Positions 1 to 12,910 are shown, counted from the stretch's first letter. The stretch is DNA of 64,000 nt from Buxus sempervirens (GCA_947561395.2 OX387185.1:41798602-41862601), one strand, 5' to 3'. The notes: generated from the sequence alone by a model not told the origin. A program made the numbers and translations.

Positions 1-220
1 TTGTTTTCATCTTATATACTTTGGTGTTAGAAATGTATTCAATTATTTTTGCAACATATACTTATTCTGGTAGGCTTGAAAATTATGGTGTCTATATTTA
101 ATCATGATAAGGTAGGTAGTTGAGCTAATATTCATGTTCTTTTTGCTTTAAAATGATTTTTTTAAGCCCTTGGTGTTTGTTTATCTTCTGAGATTATCTG
201 AATGATGTCATTTGACACAG

Positions 221-1558
221 AAATTGAAGACTCGTGTAATGAAAAAGAATGTCAATCCTGAATGGAATGAAGACTTAACTCTTTCTATTCAAGATCCTAA
301 TCTTCCAATCAAGCTTGTAAGTAACTTTTCCCATTTCTTGGTTATTTTTCATCTTTGAAGAATTATTGTGATTTAGAACTAATAGACACTTTAGGGGGTA
401 AATATCCCAAGATTGACAAAGAAGAAAGGAACTAATGCTATTTAAACCTGAAGTTTCCTCTATATAATAAAGAAATTGATGATCTAATCACAGCCCTTTT
501 CATCTTTTCCATGGGCAACAAAGTTATTTTTGTATGGTTCTGCAAATGGTTCATGAAATTGAATTCTAACATGATGCATTCTCTTTTTAATGTTTTCCTA
601 AAGTTTAACTGTGATTAGTATGTTATAACTTGTTCTTAAGCTATTAAGTTGGAATACGAGAAGTGTTACCCTAATTTTGTACACTGGGTTGGGCATGAAA
701 ATTGAGGTCACTAGAAGCCCAACTTCCTTATAAACTCTAGCGCATGTGATAAATAATCCTAAGCCGAGCGCAACGCAAAAGACTGCACTTGAATTGGACC
801 TCAAACGAGTGGGTTATAGGCAATGAAGCCGGGCTCTAGTCCAGACCAAATAAGCTTGGGTGATTGCCTATACCCTTAAACCAGTAGGCAGTGGCTACTT
901 CAAGCCAAAGCTAAACCGGTTAAGGCCAGTAGACCAAAAAACAGAAAAATACAAAAAATGAGTTGACCCAGCATACTTCGGTGCGATCCGCAAGGGGTGC
1001 CCACGAGAAGGAAGAAAAATTATAGGTGAAAGTGTTCAATAAATAGACGGCATAACAGATAAATAAGTTTGTTAATTTATTAACTTAATATAGAACTTGA
1101 CATCCATTTTGTCATGGTAATATATAAGGAACTGAAATATCCAAACTAACCAGAAGGATTATGGCATAAATGGGAGTCCCCACATGATGTGATCCTCTTC
1201 ACAGTACATATATGATTTTCATATGGCTTTCTGTAATCCTTCATTAAATCATTTTGTGTGTTTGCAGACTGTTTATGACAAGGATACTTTCAGCATGGAT
1301 GACAAAATGGGAGATGCTGAGTTTGGCATCAAACCGTTTATAGAGGCTTTAAGGATGCGCTTGGAAGGTCTCCCAAGTGGTACCATAATTACAAGAGTAC
1401 AACCATGCAGGCAAAACTGCCTGTCTGAAGAGAGCTGCATTTCATGGACCGATGGAAAAGTTGTCCAAGATATTTGTCTCAGACTGAGGAATGTGGAATG
1501 TGGTGAAGTGGAGATTCAATTGCAGTGGATTGATCTTCCAGGTTCTAAGGGTTTATAG
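221..1558 (+). CDS. CAR: CAR (C2-domain ABA-related) protein, last two exons (5' part outside window)
   Basis: Two exons, 221-316 and 1268-1558, joined in phase 0 across a GT-AG intron (317-1267); earlier exons lie left of the window. The joined reading has the CAR C2 core: KTRVMKKNVNPEWNEDLTL, then a Ca2+-loop segment VYDKDTFSMDDKMGDAEF, and the family C-terminus ECGEVEIQLQWIDLPGSKGL just before TAG. CAR proteins are small single-C2 proteins that bind phospholipid with Ca2+ and recruit PYR/PYL ABA receptors to the plasma membrane (known of the family). The plant-specific insert of CARs (EALRMRLEGLPSGTI and following) is present, which separates it from the related ARF-GAP AGD12 group. No break is seen in the visible part. 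The intron holds an unclassified AT-poor insertion at about 640-1010. Confidence 0.9.
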
Positions 1559-2811
1559 AGTTGATCGATGTTCAATACAATATACTTTTGTCATGAGTAG
1601 TGTACAGGCTGGTTTCCAGCTGCACCACTCTGTATCAAATGATTTGTCTTGGTCCTTTTGTTCATAGACGTTTATAAGACTAAGGAAGGAATTAAGCAGT
1701 GTCCAGTCCTCTGTATTGGCATAAATCATATATCTTAGTACTCGGGCTTGAATATTTCTTGTTGTTTTGTTATATTAAATATCCTTTTATATGAGGCTTT
1801 CATTTCTACTGAAAATTCTTTCAACCTTATGAACCCCAATTCAAATCTGCATCCTTATTGACTGCCTGAGCTATAGACAAAGCACCATTGCAATCTGTCT
1901 CTCTCTCTGTGAGACCTCAGTTCCACATTGTTTTAACTATGCCAGAAATATGAAGAACATAATTCAATGAATCAAGATAACAAATATATGACTACTAACA
2001 TCCCTTTTTTCCTGATTTTACTTAAAAAAAAGTCCTTTTTCTTTCCTTTTGCCAATTTTCTGAATTTTTTATATTCCAACATTATCTCTGATGGTTTATG
2101 TCTCTGTCAGCTACTCCTGGAACATAACAAGATAGTGGAAAATGGTTTTGCTTCATTTGTTATACAAGAATAATGGAACTTCAATTATAAACATTGCAGC
2201 CAGAGTCTTAGCATTTGAAGAACAGGAGACCTTCAGAAGTTTAAAACTTCAAGTAACAATAATGGGGTGTTATCAGGGATGTTCTCAAATGGCAATCCTG
2301 TTATCTGAACCCTAAGAGGATGCAACATGATGAAATATCATGGCTTTGGTCAGTCCAGGACATCAAAGAATATGATTGATGAACGTAGTTTAGAAGTCTA
2401 ACAAACGGATCATTTATCACATAACAAACATATGGATTCATACTACATACACAGCACCTGCAATTCAAATATCCAGTAAACCAAATCATGACATCATTTT
2501 AGAATTTGTGAGATTTGGGCAGTGGATTCGTTTCTCTTGTGTTCGTAGATCATACAAACATCTGCAGGTTTGATGGTTAAGTTCTTTTGACATCTCTGTC
2601 CGTATATACAAGCTGACAAGAGCAGAGAAGTGAGTTCTGACAGCTTCTACAACTATGATATAATTTGCCGTGTATGATTTGTTCCCAAATTGACATCAAC
2701 TGATATAGTGGTGTCTATCAACCTGCATTTTGTCATGCAAGTGCAGAATGGAAGATATTATGTAACCCAGTAGATGTGCTGCAGGAGATTTGAAGAAAGA
2801 TACCAAATAAA
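1559..2811. other. 3' flank of the CAR gene, no gene seen
   Basis: It contains the likely 3' UTR (to about 1800), a short CT run near 1902-1911 and T-rich sequence. The ORFs here are short and low-complexity. I see no recognisable protein or RNA gene. Confidence 0.5.
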
Positions 2812-3295
2812 ACTACAAGCTGTTTAGAAATTTTGTTTCTAAAAAATTTCTTGTTTCAGTAGACGGTTTCTTATTTCATTATTAAGAAAGTCATTCTATT
2901 TTCCATTTCAGTTTAGGAAGGTAGCCGTAGTTTCTTATTTTGATGGTTTCCTATTTCAGTTTTAGGATAGTTTCTATATTCTGTTTTAGCAGTAAGAGAG
3001 TTGTAATTTTTTGTTTCAACTTTAGAAAATTTCTATTATTTCTTTATAGGAAGTTTTATAACCCCTATAAAAAGGGGAACAGTTTCATAATAGAGAATTA
3101 GATAATTATTCGGCAAATCATTTGTTTAAGGAGAGATTCCTTAGTCTTAGCTCAAGGTGAGAAGCAGAGCTTGAGGTGAGACGCCTTCTCTTGGTTTTTT
3201 TTTTTTTCCTCTTTTAAGTTTTCTGTTCTAAAATTCCTATGTATTCTAGCTTGAGAATTCTATCCTAAAATTCTTAGGCTACATCAAGATGTAAA
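2812..3295 (+). repeat. Dispersed LTR-like repeat, copy 1
   Basis: This stretch of TTTC/AGGAAAG-rich sequence contains a TATA-like CCTATAAAAAGGGGAACAG (about 3063-3081), then GGTGAGAAG and the ending AAGTTTTCTGTTCTA...TAGCTTGAGAATT...CTACATCAA. The same order of blocks recurs in each unit of the 36840-41417 triplication (about 37477-37927, 39003-39453, 40529-40979). The TATA box followed by a conserved end suggests a solo LTR or TRIM. I could not find a clean TG...CA boundary with a target duplication. Confidence 0.5.
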
Positions 3296-3641
3296 ATGGA
3301 AACCAATGCAGTGGTTTGTGAGATGATTTTCTTATACATAATCTAACTAAAGAAAACAGTTTTTTTTTTTTAGATTGAGATTGCAGAACAAGATTCTTGT
3401 AGTTGAATCATAGTCATACTGGTAAGGCATTCTAACCAAGTCAGTCATGATCTTTATTGACATCCAGCCCAACCCAAATAAGAGCACAAACTTAACTGGT
3501 TTGGGCTCATGTTTAGCATGAGCTAATTTTTGGACCTGAAGCTGAGTTCGGGTTGGATTGGGCTGAAGGATGTCTAATTCGAAGACTTGGTTTGGCCCAA
3601 AGTTTAATATAGATAACAGGTTGAATCCACCTCATGACAAT

Positions 3642-4365
3642 TAGGGCTGCAACTTGGGTCGATTAAAACTGAAATCGAACCGGTCCAACCCGAATTTAGA
3701 TCGGTTTGGTTTGAATTATATAGTCTTTGGGTAGGTTTCGTTCTAAAAATAGAGAACCAAATTTGTTTGGTTCGGTTTTGGGTTGAAGGCTCAGGTTAAC
3801 CGAATCGAACTGAAAACCGAAATATAATAATATATATAAAATATACAATAGATAAAGTTGTAATAATAAAATATAACTTATAAATTAAAAGTTATAAAAT
3901 AATGAATAAGATTATTATTTTATAAATCTTTATAGTTAATTATTAAATTGATTCATGAGCTCAAAAGTGTGATCCAAAACAATTAACATATGACTTGGGG
4001 TTCTAAGCTCTTTGCTCCATCTTATGTATACATGTGAACTAATTAAGGGATTGGATCGCATGTAAGTGATGATCCTTTAAATTTGTTGTGTGTATTCTTT
4101 AAATTTTTTTTTGGGGCAAAAGTAGGGATCTCTCTCTTGATAACAGGTTTTAAGTATGGGAAAATGACCAAAACCGAATTGAACCAAACCGAATTTTGCA
4201 ATCCGGTTCGGTTATGGGTTTTCTTTAAATAATCGGTTCGGTTTTCGTCTTGGGTATTTCGGTTCTGAGGTCGGTTCGGTTTGGTTTTGGGCCGACCATC
4301 AGTAATCTTAGTTTGGTCTTGGGTTGAGGCCAACCCGAACCAAACCGCACCGAGTTGCAGCCCTA
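3642..4365. mobile_element. hAT-type non-autonomous element
   Basis: The ends are inverted: TAGGGCTGCAACTTGGG at the left and CCGAGTTGCAGCCCTA at the right. The flanking 8-mers ATGACAAT (3634-3641) and ATGACAAC (4366-4373) form a 7/8 target duplication, as expected of hAT. The subterminal parts are rich in CGGTTCGGTTT / AACCGAACC motifs, and the centre is AT-rich without a transposase. It belongs to the same family as 13627-14853. Confidence 0.8.
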
Positions 4366-5448
4366 ATGACAACCCTAATATTAATATTGTTAAATTTTTT
4401 TTTAATTTCCTAATTATTAGATAAATGAGAGTAGCCCAACATAAATTTTCTACTTCCTAAAAATGTGTGATGCTTCAACAAAAATGAAAATTATTTAACC
4501 TAAATATGCCGTTTTACAGCAAAACCATTTTCCATTTTTTATTTTTCAAAATTTGTATCAACCTTTTCTTGGGAAATTAATTTGATCTGTCCTGGTCTGA
4601 ACTCAACATTGTGGACCCAATACTTGGAGAACTCAAAGGTGACCAGTGTGGTCTGGCCTACACTTTTTGAGAACAAAGGTCATGTTGGGTTTATTTAGAC
4701 TTTACACATGGCTTGTTTACAAGGCTAAGGCCAGCCCTTATGTTTGATTGATCAGAAGGGACTAATATTGAAGGGTTAGGATTCTTCAATCAAACAAGAA
4801 CAAAGGAACATGAGTTCTTTCCCTCTAATATTCACATAACACTGTTGCTATGCATCTACACCTGCACTACTACTGTTGCAGTGCACGCGCATGAGAATAT
4901 CAAAGAAATGATGATTCCATGACAAAAAACTGTTAATAAAAATCTTTCTCCTCAGAAAAAGAAGAAATAGAAAGAATACCACCTTCTTTCTCAATCTTCA
5001 CCATAAAGAAAAAGAATAAACCCCATAAAGCAGTCATTGCACATCCATTCCTCACTACCCATAAGTGAAAAAAAGGGAATCCAAGAAGGAAAAGGAGGAA
5101 GGTCTTTACAGAGCTCAAACAAGCTTCCCAACAAGAACTCAAGAGTCACAGACATAAAACTCCACAAAAGAGAAAGAGACCATACTTTCTTGCTTTGGAG
5201 ATTGCCAGCTTAAGCACAACTCTCAAAGCTGCTGTGTAGTCTAGTTACCATACAATTGTTTTGCCTGTGTTTGCTTTTTTGTTCTGCACAACAACCAAGA
5301 AGACTAAAACATATGCTTTTTGATTCCTAAACCCCTTCTTCTCCTTTTCCTTCTCTGCATCTTGAGCTCTCAATCTTTAATACCTTCACCATCATACTCC
5401 TCTTTGACTGAACTAGTTTTTTTTTGTCATCCTTCAGTTTCCATAAAC
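4366..5448. other. PIN1 upstream region and probable 5' leader
   Basis: There is no gene here. The stretch 5180-5448 is T/C-rich and probably includes the 5' UTR of the PIN1-type gene. An in-frame upstream start at 5320 would add 43 mostly hydrophobic residues that PIN proteins do not have, so I treat it as leader. Confidence 0.5.
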
Positions 5449-7868
5449 ATGATTACACCACTGGACTTCTACCATGTCATGACTGCAGTTGTTCCGCTCT
5501 ACGTCGCCATGATCTTGGCCTATGGCTCTGTCAAATGGTGGAAAATATTCTCACCAGATCAGTGCTCTGGTATTAACCGATTCGTCGCTCTCTTTGCTGT
5601 TCCTCTTCTGTCATTTCATTTCATCGCCACTAATAATCCTTATACAATGAACCTTCGATTCATCGCCGCTGATTCACTTCAGAAGATCATTGTATTAGTA
5701 GTATTAACTATATGGGCAAACGTGAGCAAAAGGGGCAGCTTGGAATGGACTATTACAATGTTCTCTCTGTCAACTCTCCCAAATACTCTTGTAATGGGTA
5801 TCCCACTTCTGAAAGGCATGTATGGTGAGTTTTCAGGGAGTTTGATGGTGCAAATTGTTGTGCTTCAGTGTATCATTTGGTATACACTGATGCTGTTTAT
5901 GTTTGAGTATAGAGGAGCTAAGATTCTTATCACTGAGCAGTTCCCAGATACCGCAGGCTCGATCATTTCGATCCATGTTGATTCAGATGTCATGTCGTTG
6001 GACGGGCGGGTGCCATTGGAGACTGATGCAGAAATTAAAGATGATGGCAAGCTTCATGTTACTGTCAGGAAGTCTAATGCTTCGAGGTCGGATATCTTCT
6101 CTAGGAGATCTCAAGGATGGTCGTCGACGACACCACGGCCATCGAATTTAACAAATGCAGAGATATACTCTCTTCAGTCCTCTAGAAACCCAACTCCAAG
6201 AGGGTCTAGTTTCAGTCACATGGATTTCTACTCTATGGTGGCTGCTGGCAGAAATTCAAATTTTGGTTCCTCAGATGCCTATGGAATCACAACTTCAAGA
6301 GGGCCGACGCCGAGGACGTCTAACTATGAAGAGGACATCAATAGCAGTAATAACAAATCAAGGTTCCATTACAATGCACAGAGTGGGACACATTACCCAG
6401 CACCAAATCCGGGTATGTTCTCACCAAATTTTTCTACTAACAGAAGGCCTAATGGCCAAATGCAGCAGAAACTTGAAGAGGGTACAAGGGATTCCCACAT
6501 GTTTGTTTGGAGTTCTAGTGATTCTCCTGTTTCAGATGTGTTTGGAAGCCATGAATATGGAACACAAGATCATGATATTAAAGATGTCAGAATGTCGTCT
6601 TCTCCAGGAAAAGGTGGTCAAAATTCTTGCTTCTTTATTATGTTTGCGTATTCAAATTCATTTGAGTTCATTTCTTTTAACTGTTTTGATGAATATGGGA
6701 TTGGATATCAGCAAATGGTCATAGAGAGAACCAAGAAGTGTTCTCAGTGCAAGGAGCAGTAGATAACACAGAAACAAACAATGATCCAAGTAAAACTGGC
6801 GTCGAGAAAGGCAAAACAATGCCCCCAACAAGGGTGATAACGAGGCTCATTCTGATCATGGTGTGGAGGAAACTAATCAGAAACCCTAACACTTACTCAA
6901 GCTTAATTGGCCTCACTTGGTCTCTGGTTTCATTCAGGTCTGTCTCACCCTCAAAAGATTCAAGAAAAAAACATTCCTGTAATAGATCTCACTGACTTTT
7001 TTTTTATGGTTTCTTGTGCTTTGTGGGGTGTGCCCACTGCAGATGGCATGTTCAGATGCCAGCCATTATAGCAGGTTCCATTTCCATACTGTCAGATGCA
7101 GGCCTTGGCATGGCCATGTTCAGCCTTGGTTAGTAATCTCTCTCTCTCTCTCTCTCTCATAGTCTCTGTGTATGTGTCTTGAGTCTTGAATGCTTTCTTC
7201 CACTTCTATTTTCTATATGAACAGAGGAAAAGCATTCATGGGTTATGATGGTATCTGTCCCTGTCTCTGGTTGTGGTGGTGATGATGAAAAAGGTCTCTC
7301 ATGCGTGTGTTGATGGCAATTCATTGCAGGGCTGTTCATGGCATTGCAACAAAGGATCATAGCATGTGGGAATTCAACAGCAGCTTTTACAATGGCTGTG
7401 AGATTCCTCACAGGACCAGCTATCATGGCAGTTGCTTCCATTGCTGTTGGGCTACGTGGCGTCCTCCTACGTGTCGCGATTGTACAGGTCACACCCCTTT
7501 TCCCCTCCTTGCTTGCCATTATCATATCTCAATGGAGGCCAAAAGAATCTTCCCCACTCATGTCTCTGCAAGTCAAGTCCTAACATCTTCCCTTTTGATG
7601 TTTGTATTGCAAAACATAAACCAGGCAGCTCTCCCACAAGGAATTGTTCCCTTTGTCTTTGCCAAGGAATACAATCTGCATCCTGATATTCTCAGTACTG
7701 GGTGAGTATTTATTATATCAAATCTTTTCTTTTCCTTTCTTTTCTTATCTTTAATTACACATTCAAGGCCAAGGCTTAACTAAGATTTATTGATGACTTA
7801 GTGTCATATTTGGAATGCTGATCGCGCTACCGATAACACTAGTATACTACATTCTGCTGGGATTATAA
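5449..7868 (+). CDS. PIN1: PIN1-type auxin efflux carrier, complete, six exons
   Basis: Exons are 5449-6613, 6712-6937, 7043-7128, 7330-7487, 7625-7701 and 7802-7868; phases agree and give 592 residues (Arabidopsis PIN1 has 622). The product exports auxin across the plasma membrane. The start gives [20 protein letters not shown], followed by the N-terminal membrane bundle with [13 protein letters not shown] and [18 protein letters not shown] long hydrophilic loop follows, then [20 protein letters not shown] and the C-terminal bundle ending YYILLGL. The loop has the PIN1 marker [13 protein letters not shown] and three TPRxS sites (Ser232, Ser253, Ser291), matching the kinase sites S231/S252/S290 of Arabidopsis PIN1. 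The first donor could also be 3 bp further on (6617). The PIN1 clade rather than PIN3/4/7 or PIN2 is inferred from the loop. Confidence 0.95.
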
Positions 7869-7917
7869 GATGGAGGGGTGATGATCTGCTGGGATTATAA
7901 GATGGAGGGGTGATGAT
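7854..7917 (+). repeat. 32-bp tandem duplication across the PIN1 stop codon
   Basis: Two identical adjacent 32-bp copies (7854-7885 and 7886-7917), each reading CTGCTGGGATTATAAGATGG and 12 further bases. The first copy contains the last codons and the TAA stop; the second therefore repeats the C-terminal codons and stop inside the 3' UTR. The protein is unchanged because the first stop is intact. Confidence 0.95.
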
Positions 7918-8942
7918 TCGATCCGAGAAGATCGCGGCCATGATCATGAACTGTGGTTCTGTAAAATTATAAAATCATGTTTGTAGTAAATTAGTCTCTT
8001 AGGTTAATTATCATGATCTCTCGTATTTTGTTTCAAGAATGTTTTTGTTGTACAAATTAAGAGTTACAGAAAGAGAGAATATATGAAAGAATGAAGTAGA
8101 GGAAAGGGAAGGTAATTAATTATCTTTAATGATGGCTTGCATTTTACACCATTGGTAAAAGCACAAAGCAAGAGACAAAAGTTGATAGCAGAGATGATGG
8201 TATCTGTTAAAAAGATCCCATTTAGGTTTATTTTGCTTTTGTAAAGATAAAAGGGCACTTCCATTGATGCTAATTCATGGTATATTATAAAGTAAGTTGA
8301 CAACATATCTTACATGGACTTGGGTGTCTAAGTATCAAACTTGTCTAATTATAATATTAATTATAAGACATTGAGACTTTGCTTATATTCCTTGAACTTA
8401 TTTAAGCTTAATATTATACCCTTGTTCTCTCATGTGTGGACATGGGTACTTTGTGTCGAGGAATAACAACAAAAACAAAGCAGGAAATCAAAGTAAGCAA
8501 AAGACAAGCGATTTACGTGGTTCGGCCTATAAAATTATTATATAAACATTACATCATACAAGATCTTGAATTACACAATTCTCACATACTTTAACATGGA
8601 ATAAGTATTAAAGAACATACCTGAATCAATTGTAGAAAATAGTCTTGCCTTAAGAGAGAAGGATCACCCTAGCAACTTTCCTGAAAGTGTCTCACGATGG
8701 CTTGAAGCACACACTATTGTTGTTGTTGTAGTTGAGAACCCTAAAGTTTCTCCACTTTTATATAATAGAGTTTCCTAACCATCAAGGAAATTAATTGAAT
8801 TTTTAATTCCTCACTTTAACTCATAATAACAACTCCCTATAACTGAACCATTAAACCCATATTTTATTAATTGAATGTCATGGGGTGTGTGAGACACTTT
8901 AATGAATATTAATTAATATTCTAACACGACACCCCACCCGCG
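7918..8942. other. Downstream of PIN1; one repeat fragment, no gene
   Basis: AT-rich sequence. About 8450-8935 looks like repeat DNA: it has the motif TTTACGTGGTTCGGC (about 8512-8526), which recurs in altered form (TTTAAGTGGTTCGGC) near 49130 beside copia debris. No coding potential was recognised. Confidence 0.4.

Positions 8943-8978
<36 letters not shown>
8943..8978 (+). repeat. Poly-C homopolymer (36 C)
   Basis: 36 uninterrupted C residues, flanked by CG and GA. The Gly-rich minus-strand reading through it is not a gene. The true length is unreliable because homopolymers of this size are prone to sequencing and assembly error. Confidence 0.9.
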
Positions 8979-8979
<1 letters not shown>

Positions 8980-9231
8980 ATCATGGGGTTTCTTCATTAG
9001 ATATGTGAAAATAAGGGTTGATAAAATTTCTCTATGGTACAACCAGAAAACCCTAAATTTGGGTCTTATACAAGAGATACGCAAAATTATAAAAATACCC
9101 TTCAGGTGAAGGGTCTAATCTATGAATAGGTGCTCAGGTGAAGGTCCTTCCAAGTTCCAACTACATGGACGGTGTGGTCATGGCCTCCAAAAGTTTTCAA
9201 AACCTTTGTACTTTGGGTGCTTGAAATAATA

Positions 9232-9531
9232 ATATGTGGGCCCCCATAAAATCTTTCTTTGGTTCTGCCCTTTGTGTAATTTGACCTGTTTCAACCCAAA
9301 AATGACTAACCCAAACCGTTTGATTTGATGTGGGTCGAATAAATATGGACATTTGATCTTGTGTCGGCTCCAAAATGTTAGACCAAAATAGATTGCGTTA
9401 TCATTTGATTCTCAATTGAACTAAACAAACTGAAACGCAACCTCTAATGTCATAAACCAAACTGAACCTAATGTAGATTGGGCTGGTTTAGTTTGCTTTC
9501 AGGGCAAAAGATTTTATGGGGGCCCACATAT
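9232..9531. repeat. 300-bp segment bounded by 25-bp inverted repeats
   Basis: ATATGTGGGCCCCCATAAAA (9232 onward) is mirrored by TTTTATGGGGGCCCACATAT (ending 9531); the inverted repeat runs about 25 bp and looks perfect. The interior has degraded AACCGTTTGATTTG-like hAT motifs. It may be a MITE, or an inversion at the 5' edge of the adjoining LINE. No target duplication was found. Confidence 0.55.
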
Positions 9532-9833
9532 GAGAATTTGGGTTGGGATGATTATTGTTGGGGATTGTTTTAGTTGGGGGAAAAGCCTCTATCAAATTTT
9601 GCTTGTCTAGAAGGTGAAAGGTTTTGTTTGGGTGCGATTAAGGCATTTTGATAGCTTTTCTCATTTGGTTTGCATTTTCTCATATGAGGTCACACTAATC
9701 CGGTTACTTCCCCTCCTCCATTGCTGAGAGGTGTCAATCCCTGTGCCAATGTTTCTCTTGTGTGGTGACTATAGCTTCTGAGCATGCTTCGGTGACCTCC
9801 CTATCTCCCCAAACCCTATGTTTTGTCTATCCA

Positions 9834-10515
9834 TGGAAGATCTAACCCAAAACCTTAGGAACCTTGTCATCCCTCCGAGACCTAATACTGTTTTCAAACC
9901 CTTCAAAGATGATAGAGACAGACTATCAAACAAAATGGAAAAACATGATTTTTGTGCGAGATCTATGAGGAGGATCTACAATTGAAAACCTTCAAAAATG
10001 TTACCGGAAGATTATGGAGGAATGCTACTATAATCAAAGTCGCCTCGAGAAGGTTTCTTGTGGCTTTCGAGAACCAGCAAGATAAGGAAAAAGTGTTGGG
10101 GGCGCAGCCTTGGATTATCAACAACTTGCTGGTTCTCATGGATACTATAAAGGCGGAGGATGAAGCTCTCCTATTCCGGTTTCAGCATATCACTATGTGG
10201 ATGCAAATTATGAACCTCCCAACAGTTTTCAAGGACCCAAAGGTAATATTGGAACTCATTAACCTATTTGGTGCTTGCCTGGAAGTTGAAATCAATGATG
10301 AAGCTGGGAATCTCCCAGCTACTACAGTGAAGGTCCAACTCCCTTTGGATCGCCCAATCCCCCCGTGGGTTTATTTTGAGGTAGAAACAAATAAGAATAT
10401 ATGGCTTGATTTTAGATTTGAAAATCTACCTAGTTTCTGTATTTCCTATGGAATTATTGGACATTCAATTCTAAGTTGCAAACCCTTTCATTGGAGAGGG
10501 GGGAGGCAAACATAG
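9834..10515 (+). pseudogene. LINE ORF1 (DUF4283-like) N-terminal part, frameshifted
   Basis: The ATG at 9834 opens MEDLTQNLRNLVIPPRP, typical of plant LINE ORF1. A frameshift near 9940 moves the reading to the frame that runs to 10515. That part contains the DUF4283-type core (GRLWRNATIIKVASRRFLVA, GAQPWIINNLLVLM, RFQHITMWMQIMNLP) and a damaged zinc knuckle (GHSILSCKPFHW; the first Cys pair of CX2CX4HX4C is altered). It is a nucleic-acid-binding gag-like protein in the living family. The rest of ORF1 is displaced beyond LTR1. Confidence 0.8.
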
Positions 10516-11558
10516 TTCTATTGATTGCAGGAAATACTCTAAGAATCTGGTGAGCTAGCCCAATGTCCTGGTGACGAAATCCTTTGGGTGATGCTTTAGG
10601 GAAGAAGACAATCCCTAAACCAAGTCAACCTAACCCATTGGTGGGCAAGGACGCAACTCAGCCGAGTGAGAGAGTCGGTGGTGATGGGAATATGATCACC
10701 TGCAACATGCAACAATCACATGTCTCTACTGTTGTGCGCGCGTCGATCCACTGGTTGCACAATTGACTTGAGGTGCATGCGAATGCGTACCTCTCTTTTG
10801 GGAAATTTGGGAATGGGAGTCGCCACTGCGTGATGGGGTGCAGGCAGATACCTGGGTGCCTAATGTTTGTTTATTAGGTGGTCCGCGGCTTGAGACTTTA
10901 GCTAAGTTCTTGGTTACGGTCCGAGGAAGTCCGTAGACACCTCGGTCCACATCGTCAGGTGATGGGTCCCACGGGTCATTTTGGTTAAATGTGATAGAGT
11001 CAATTTGATTTATCTCACACAATCCTAATCTGATATGCATTTGTAATTTTAAGTCATGGCGGGACCACCTATGGTGGGGATCCCTTTATTTAATTTTATC
11101 TTATTATTTTAATAATAATGTGGGTCTAATATGTGGGCCCCATTAGAAGGCCCACGAGTATGCCAGTTTGGGCTTAAAGTAAGCCCAAGTCCCATTTGGG
11201 GGTTACATTGGATAACCCCCTTTTGGATTTGGTTTATTTAGTTTGGATGTGATTTAAGATTACAGGATCATTTAGTTTGGTTGGTTTATGGTATTAAAGA
11301 AAATATATTGGAGGCAAGGACCCATGGAATATCCAAGTTGCTTGGATCCACCTCTGGAGTGGATCTGGGTTGAGCAAGATGGGTGTGGGCCCCGTTGGAA
11401 GGCCCACAATGAAGCACTGTTGGACCTTGGATAGGCCCAAATCCCAAAAAAGGGGTCTCTGATTACTTAGAGACCCTATTGGTTTAAGATAAGTTAATTA
11501 AGATTAATTATAATCTGATTAACCCCAAAAAATCTAGATTCTACACTTTCTGTGTATG

Positions 11559-11607
11559 ATCCGTATGTTACATACGGATTGGTCTAATCCATATATACCA
11601 TACGGAT
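11559..11607. repeat. LTR1 distal palindrome array, two 21-bp words at 28-bp period
   Basis: Word 1 (11559-11579) is ATCCGTAT-5 bp-ATACGGAT, a perfect palindrome apart from its centre. The spacer TGGTCTA (7 bp) follows. Word 2 (11587-11607) is ATCCATAT-5 bp-ATACGGAT. The geometry is the same as in LTR2 but the outer bases differ. Confidence 0.85.
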
Positions 11608-12902
11608 CATACCAAACTGCTATGTATACGAGTAGAACTTGAAATGACAGAAACAACAATTTTTCAGGGGAGAGCAGGGGTCCCTTCCTCACGTGGGTCT
11701 GGTATCACTTGTGGGTCACTGTGTTGACCCAAAGTGGCTTTCCAATTCATTTTTTTTTATCAAAATAAACCCTAATTTCTAAGTGTTCAACCATTGGGGA
11801 AGGAGGGAGAAGTCTTGGAGCGTCTCCCTCTCTATTTTGAGTTCAAACTCATAGGGTTTAGGTGGAGAGGAGGTTCCCCACTTGGTTGCAAACAAAAAGG
11901 ATTAGTCTTTTGTGGGAAAAGACCAACTAAGAGGCCTGAAAGGCCTTGTGCTTAGGTCCATCCGGCCAAACCGTGGAACATATGCATTCAAAAAGCAACT
12001 ACAGCAAGTATTATGGAGATAAAAAAAAGTATGATTCTAAGATGCTTTGAAAGGAGCATATGTGAGTGGTGCAAACATGTTGTGTGCATGATCTCACTTG
12101 AAGTAATAAACATGTGATTAAGCATGCATACATGGTTAATTTGTGCTCAAACATAAAGGATACCTCCAAAACAATGAACAAAGTATAGTGAAGTGTGTGT
12201 GTGACTTGATACTCACACATGCAAGCCCATACAAATATTCCCTATCATGGAGTAATGGTAAATCATGCTCAAAGAGAATTGGAAAATAACTAGAAGAAGG
12301 GAATAAGGGGGTTTTAATGGGGTACATTAGATACGAAGAGGGGAGAAGGGAGAACAATCTCTCCCTTTGTCAAATAAAATCAAATAAAGAGAAGCATGAA
12401 ACATGATGCCTTAAGAGGTGACTTTAATGGGTGCTACATGGTCTCTCCTCTCGTTGGAGTCTATACATTTCCCCTTACCATGGGAAACCATCTCGGTGAA
12501 GAAAATACAAGGAGGAAGAAGAAAAGAAGATGGAAAACAAACTAAAATGGGGAAAACGGCAAGTAAAGAAGACAAGTTCATATTAAGTCCGAATTCATAT
12601 ATGTCATATAAATGAAGGTAAGGAAGCTTACCTTGGGGTTAGAAAACTTCCTCGGAGTGTGTGGAAGCCTCTTGAAGTTGGAGCAACAAGTAAGAGCCTT
12701 CTCTTTGAATTCTCCAGCACCTCCTTGTGACCTCCTTGGTTCAAGGTGAAGAAGGAGTGGTTGGGAAGAGGTTTGAGAGGGTTTGGAGTGGGTATAGGCT
12801 GTAGGGAGTGAGGGAGTAGGGTTAGGAGAGTGTTTCGGACTTGAGAGAGGGTTTAGAGACAAGCCATGAGCAGCCAACCTTCTACACTGAGGTGCAGGTG
12901 CC

Positions 12903-12910
12903 TATTTATA
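12903..12910 (-). promoter_or_regulatory. TATA box of LTR1 (minus strand)
   Basis: On the minus strand this reads TCTATAAATAGGCACC. It lies 14 bp from the proximal palindrome array at 12924-12972, which sits on its upstream side, as expected for a U3 promoter. The equivalent in LTR2 is at 16525-16532. Confidence 0.55.

Noticed and set aside
5320-5448. PIN1 start 43 codons upstream
   Set aside because: PIN proteins begin at MIT(x)xDFY; the extension is low-complexity leader sequence.
8899-9084. Minus-strand ORF with a Gly run
   Set aside because: The Gly run is the translated poly-C tract; no flanking protein-like sequence.
12011-12877. Short ORFs within LTR1
   Set aside because: They are non-coding LTR sequence; none resembles gag or pol and they are not shared with LTR2.
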